From positions 31,664,800 to 31,728,799 of the forward strand of contig CM018690.1 in the NCBI GenBank assembly GCA_009363875.1: a stretch of DNA of 64,000 nt, written 5' to 3'. The stretch comes from Mikania micrantha (taxonomy: Eukaryota; Streptophyta; Magnoliopsida; Asterales; Asteraceae). The position numbers were made by a program, and so were the translations under genes. Numbering within the stretch: position 1 is the stretch's first letter; each line of letters opens with the position of its first letter. The notes beneath the pieces are model-generated. The model made no database searches, was not told the origin of the DNA, and saw only the letters and a list, made by a program, of their open reading frames with translations. Positions 59,641 through 64,000 of this stretch are shown here, one piece after another.

Positions 59641-61205
59641 CTTTTTCTTGCAATAAATTAGGGGTTTAGAAATGTATATTAACAGGGACCAGATTGTGTT
59701 TTGTTCAATCCCACACCACAAGTTCTTCTGCTATGAATACGAGTTTAAAATGAAGGGGCGTTTAATGAAAAGGGTAATTCGGGTAAGCTATTGTAGGTTT
59801 CGATTACTTGATATTTAAAGTGTTCCGAAATAAATTCTGTTACGATACATATCAATGCATGACATATCAATATGCATGTATATGTTACGATTTCGAATAT
59901 CAAGAATGAAACCATGATATATCAATATGCGTGTATAAAAACACATCATAATAGTTGTCACTTCGTCATAAAACATAAAAGACATCTGTCGTAAATATTT
60001 TATTATTTATTGAAATAATATTGTTATTCATTTTGTTAACATTTAATAATAGTAACAAATTAAAAACGCTCTAAAACTCGTCTCACACAATGTAATTCAA
60101 TCTAAAAAAGGTTGACTCATATCGTTTTGTCGATATGAATACTTGGTCATGATATAAGTAATAGTATCACGAATATCAAAAGGTAGACCTAAAAATTAGT
60201 TGCAATGGTTGTCAATCCGTCCAAAAAATAAACCAGAGCCATATATGTGTTTATATTTGAAAACAATACATATTTATATAGTTATTGATGTTATTAAATT
60301 GGTTCACATGAAAAAAAAAATGGTATATAACTAAATTGTTCATATAGTACAAAATAATAGAGAAAATAATATATTGTTGTTTAATTTTAAAAAATATAAT
60401 TATTATTAATAAAAAAGAATAAACAAGCTATTATTTAAGGGTCCTAATATTTATACACCACCCCCATCTTTTATACACCATACTTAGGTCAAATCAATCA
60501 CATCATACCCACATAACTTTTATTCTTACATATTTTTTAAATATTTTTTAATATTAAAAAATACAAAAGATTGTGTTATTCATACACTGGTGTACCAATA
60601 TCCCTACCCTTATTTAATATAGTTATTAATTAAGAGAGACAGAAAAATAAAAGTAAAAAACTTAACACTTGTTCAATGTTATTTTCATATATAACTATAA
60701 ACCTTTTGTAAATATGTTGAAAAGTTTAGTGTAATAAGAGACAAAATATATCAATTCAGCATGAGATGACTCCCATTATTTTATTTGCGGTTTCGTTTAA
60801 GTTTTAAGTGCTTGTAAAAAGGAAAATATGAGCGTGACGTTTAAATTTAAATTGGCATTACCCCTTAGTCCACCTATGGATGTTCGATTGTTCGGATGTC
60901 ACAATACACTTTTGTTGTGGGTTTTATTTAAAAAATAAATCTTTGCAATAATTACCTATTGATTTTGTACTAATAATTTATAATTTCGTGAAATTATATC
61001 GTTGATTTTAGTTGTTTGTAAAAGGGTAAAAACAAGTTATTCTTAAAATGAATGATTGTTGAATTTTCTGTTAAATAGATATAATATGGTTAAAATACTC
61101 CCTCACTGAAAAAGAAAGTCTACCGAACCCATTCCGCCAGTCACCCTTTATCCTCCATCCTTACAAACATCAGTCTCATCGTCTCTAACCCACTCCCATC
61201 TAAAT
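59641..61205. other. Promoter-distal and intergenic DNA
   Basis: AT-rich sequence with no recognised gene. Short repeats such as CATGATATATCAATATGC (about 59870 and 59910) occur. Confidence 0.45.
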
Positions 61206-61209
61206 ATAA

Positions 61210-61680
61210 AGCTTGTTCATGAGTCGAACTAAATCGAACCAGAAGCTAGCACAGACTCGGTTCGGATTTAAATCGAGCTTGGCTCAAATTGTAAACCGAT
61301 CCTGGAATCTTAGCTCGGACTCAGCTCGTTTTTTGTTCGGTTTTACATAATTTAGATTTTATAATTAGGGTCTATGACTTAGAGTTCTAGATCACATTTT
61401 CTTTTATTTTCTTATTGTTTTTTTAACATAATTAAGAATATGACACCAAAGTATATTTATTATTAAAAGTAAAATTTATATTTCTATACTTTTATATTTT
61501 GGTATGGCATGTTGTACAAACGAGCTGAGCTACAAGCGAGCTGCGGGCCAAACCAACCTTGGCTCGAACTTAGCTTGGTTACAAAACTAGTCAGCTCGGT
61601 TCAGCTTGGTCAGAAACAAGCTTTATCCGAGCGGAGCTTTTTCGAAACGAGCTACAGGCCGAATCTGAGTCTTGGGTTTT
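61210..61680. mobile_element. hAT-like repeat with GAGCTCGG subterminal motifs
   Basis: Motifs such as GCTTGTTCATGAGTCGAAC, AAATCGAGCTTGGCTC and GAGCTGAGC recur and are inverted between the two halves (61210-61340 and 61520-61670). Precise ends and a duplication are not resolved. The open frame across it is not a gene. Confidence 0.4.
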
Positions 61681-61828
61681 TTGGACAACGCTACCCACCC
61701 TCCCACCTATTGCTACATCATTACCCACCGTTTACTACCAAAACCCACCAACAGCTCCACCTTCCCTTCCCCTCACTGTACGTCATACAATCCTCCTTCA
61801 CCTCAACCCTCACATACCATCATTATTG

Positions 61829-62130
61829 GTTGAATGTAGGGGTGTTCACGATTCGGTTTTTACGGATTTTGAGTGAAACCATAAAACAAACCGTTAATAA
61901 CGGTTTTTGATTAAAAAAACCAAAACCGAAGCGTTTAAAATAAAAACCGAACCAAACTGAACCGCTAATAACGGTTTGGTCCGGTTTGGTTTACGGTTTG
62001 GGTATTTTAGGTTTAGGTTTTTTGACTCGTTATAAATAAAAACCAAACTATTTTACAATTTGAGACGAACTACTTATATTGTGATCTCAAAGTTAACTTT
62101 TTTGTTAAATGACGACTAAATCATCAATGT

Positions 62131-62163
<33 letters not shown>

Positions 62164-62386
62164 AATATGTGTTTATACATACATACATACATATATATCA
62201 TTGTCCGGTCCGGTTTTTAATGACCGGTTTTTAGTGAAAACCGTAAATCAAACCGTTCACTACGGTTTCAAACTTTTGAAACCGACCCAAATGTTTTGTG
62301 AAAAGACCGACCGTGAGACCAAACCGATGACCGGTCTGGGCAGTTTCGCGGGTTGAAACCAAACCGTGAACACCCTTAGTTGAATG
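61829..62386. mobile_element. hAT-like MITE with perfect 8-bp duplication
   Basis: The element is 61837-62378 (542 bp). Ends are TAGGGGTGTTCAC and GTGAACACCCTTA. GTTGAATG flanks both sides (61829-61836, 62379-62386). The termini match those at 36922-38192, so both belong to one family. A TA microsatellite lies inside (about 62136-62159). Confidence 0.88.
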
Positions 62387-62729
62387 AATTGTTGATAGGT
62401 GATAGGAGATTGATGGTTGGTACTATTATTAAACTTTTATAAAAATGTTTTGATAAACATATAAAAGTTTAGTTAAAGTAAATATTTTTTAAAAATTTTT
62501 ATTTATTTTGCGTTATACACATATGCTATTTTAGACAAATTTGTCTTAACTTAAGTTTTTAAAGTTTTGAGTAAGCCTATTACCTATGTATTATATATTA
62601 TTTGATTTTTCTTTAATAAATTTTGTTTGTGAACTTAAAAAAATAATTTGCTATGTTTTATTTGTATATATGTGATTATATATTTGAGTTATTCTAGGTT
62701 TCAATTGTCGAAGTATATCTAGGAAGATA

Positions 62730-63020
62730 TCTCATGGTGCATGCTTTTCTCGAATGATATTTTGTTAGTAGCGACAACGAAAGAAGACCTAAATGTGAGA
62801 CTAGAAGAGTAAAACGTGGCCACGGTGCATAAAGGTTTGCGTATAAGCCGCTCTAAAATTGAATACATTTGTTCTAACTTCATTGAGGCTAATGAAGAGA
62901 TTAAAAACTAGGTGACTATTAGAGGCTAAGAGATGTCAAAAACAACAAAGTCAAGTATCTCGAATCCTTCGTATAGAGCAATGAGGAAATTGATTTTATA
63001 AAAGTGTTGGTTGATTGATT
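62730..63020 (+). pseudogene. LINE reverse transcriptase fragment, heavily decayed
   Basis: From 62741 one frame reads FSNDILLVATTKEDLNVRLEE, then GLRISRSKIEYICSNFIEANEE, then (after a shift) KVKYLESFV and SNEEIDFIKV. This order matches the palm-thumb region of plant LINE reverse transcriptases, where the equivalents are an F-x-DD motif, a short charged helix, a K-T-E-Y/M block and an F-K-Y-L-G block. The first catalytic Asp is Asn, with at least four stops and one frameshift. Confidence 0.7.
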
Positions 63021-63140
63021 TGAATAAAGTGATTAATACACCATGGATCGAGATTCCAACATTTTAATAAAAAAAAATGAAAACGCTTGATGTTAGGACA
63101 TATTGTTGTCTAGCACAAATATTATAAAAAAAAAAAAAAA

Positions 63141-63167
63141 AAAGTGAGAGAGAGAGAGAGAGAGAAT
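63141..63167 (+). repeat. GA microsatellite after an A tract
   Basis: A run of about 18 A followed by ~12 GA units. Confidence 0.9.
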
Positions 63168-63169
63168 GA

Positions 63170-64000
63170 TTTTTTGTAATTACTAGCTAGATAACATGGT
63201 CGTGTTTTTGCCTAAATAATAGTAGTTTTCAAACTATATGAGGCTTAGATTTTTTGTCTTTATAGTCTGCTTACGAAAACCATTAAATCCTCTAAATTGC
63301 CAACAAACGACCACGAAACGACAATTGCATTATTGGAAAATCAAGCTACCAAAAAATCAAAAGACCATGATTAGAAAAACAAAACAAAACCACAAATCAT
63401 TAATTACTGGTTAAAACTAAAACCAAAGCTCAGATAAACAAAAATAAAATAAAGACGGACACACGTGTCATGGTTGCAAATCATTTGTCTTGCTAAGTTG
63501 TGGATCATCAAAATGTCACTCAAAATACAACCAAACCACAAGATATCATCATCATAGCCAACAATCCCGAAGAAGAAGAAGACATGAACCAAAAGGGTAG
63601 CTGGAAAAAGGAAGCCAAACAAGTTTTACGTATGAACTGATATAATTTGGTCGAGTGTAGATAATCGGCTTAGTGATTATCTTGGATAAGTAAGATATAA
63701 ATATAATGTACTTAGTGTGTATTGTTTTAATTAAAAGAATAGTATTGTGTTTTACAATTATTACATACATGATAATATGTAATAGTTGTAAAAGCTAATA
63801 GTTGTTTTATTAAAAGGTTGAAAAGAGTTCAAATTATTAAAGAAGAATTTAAAATAAACATGATGTCACAAAACTTTGGCTCGATATGTAGCATGATCAT
63901 CATGATTTTTACCCATCAATCAAAATACCTTCTTAAAATCTTGGAGCATTTTAATAGGGACAAAGCTCATCCTTTAAATACATTTAGTGATATTCAATTG
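63170..64000. other. Gene-free AT-rich DNA
   Basis: No gene or element recognised to the window end. Confidence 0.45.

Noticed and set aside
59435..59653. Alternative N-terminus for AK-HSDH from the leader exon
   Set aside because: The frame has no ATG and the ATG at 59145 gives a good transit peptide in phase with exon 2.
61509..61910. 133-codon open frame
   Set aside because: It runs through hAT-like subterminal repeats and across the boundary of a second hAT element.

Overview
This is AT-rich plant nuclear DNA with spliced genes, chloroplast-targeted enzyme sequence and dense nested transposable elements. The copia elements carry a third ORF of a type I associate with Asteraceae genomes, so I infer a eudicot, probably a composite. 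That taxon call is an inference. Only three cellular genes are supported: a zinc-finger homeodomain (ZF-HD) transcription factor at 14335-16000 (+), a RADIALIS-like single-MYB gene at 41830-42120 (-), and an 18-exon bifunctional aspartate kinase/homoserine dehydrogenase gene at 51127-59145 (-).

Left half (1-33 kb). Two large Sirevirus-like Ty1/copia elements sit tail to tail around the ZF-HD gene. The right one (16873-32514, - strand) is a full insertion with LTRs of 894 and 838 bp and a perfect 5-bp target duplication (AGGAG). It is interrupted by a 3.5-kb solo-LTR-like insertion (23893-27413) with its own duplication (CAAGA). The left one (840-12979, + strand) is a chimera. A short LTR-internal-LTR unit of a different LTR family is joined exactly at the primer binding site to a Sirevirus interior, which ends in the normal Sirevirus 3' LTR. 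Both copies encode gag-pol, then a linker packed with CTTCNGAAG palindromes, then a TATA box about 100 bp before a very large third ORF, and then the 3' LTR. All ORFs carry stops or frameshifts. The layout suggests that the third ORF has its own internal promoter, with the palindromes as candidate cis elements.

Middle (33-51 kb). This is mostly gene-poor AT-rich DNA with decayed DNA transposons: hAT-like elements (one with a perfect 8-bp duplication), three CACTA-like termini, a possible Mutator-like MITE, a Helitron 3' end, foldback elements nested inside hAT elements, a diverged tandem repeat of about 235 bp, and two poly-A retroposons with 14- and 16-bp duplications. The RADIALIS-like gene lies alone in this stretch.

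Right (51-64 kb). The AK-HSDH gene reconstructs cleanly to 922 codons with every exon in phase. Its largest intron holds two MITEs. Beyond its promoter come intergenic DNA, two more hAT-like elements and a decayed LINE reverse transcriptase fragment.

All gene models come from reading the sequence. Element families are assigned from termini, target duplications and protein motifs, not from database searches.
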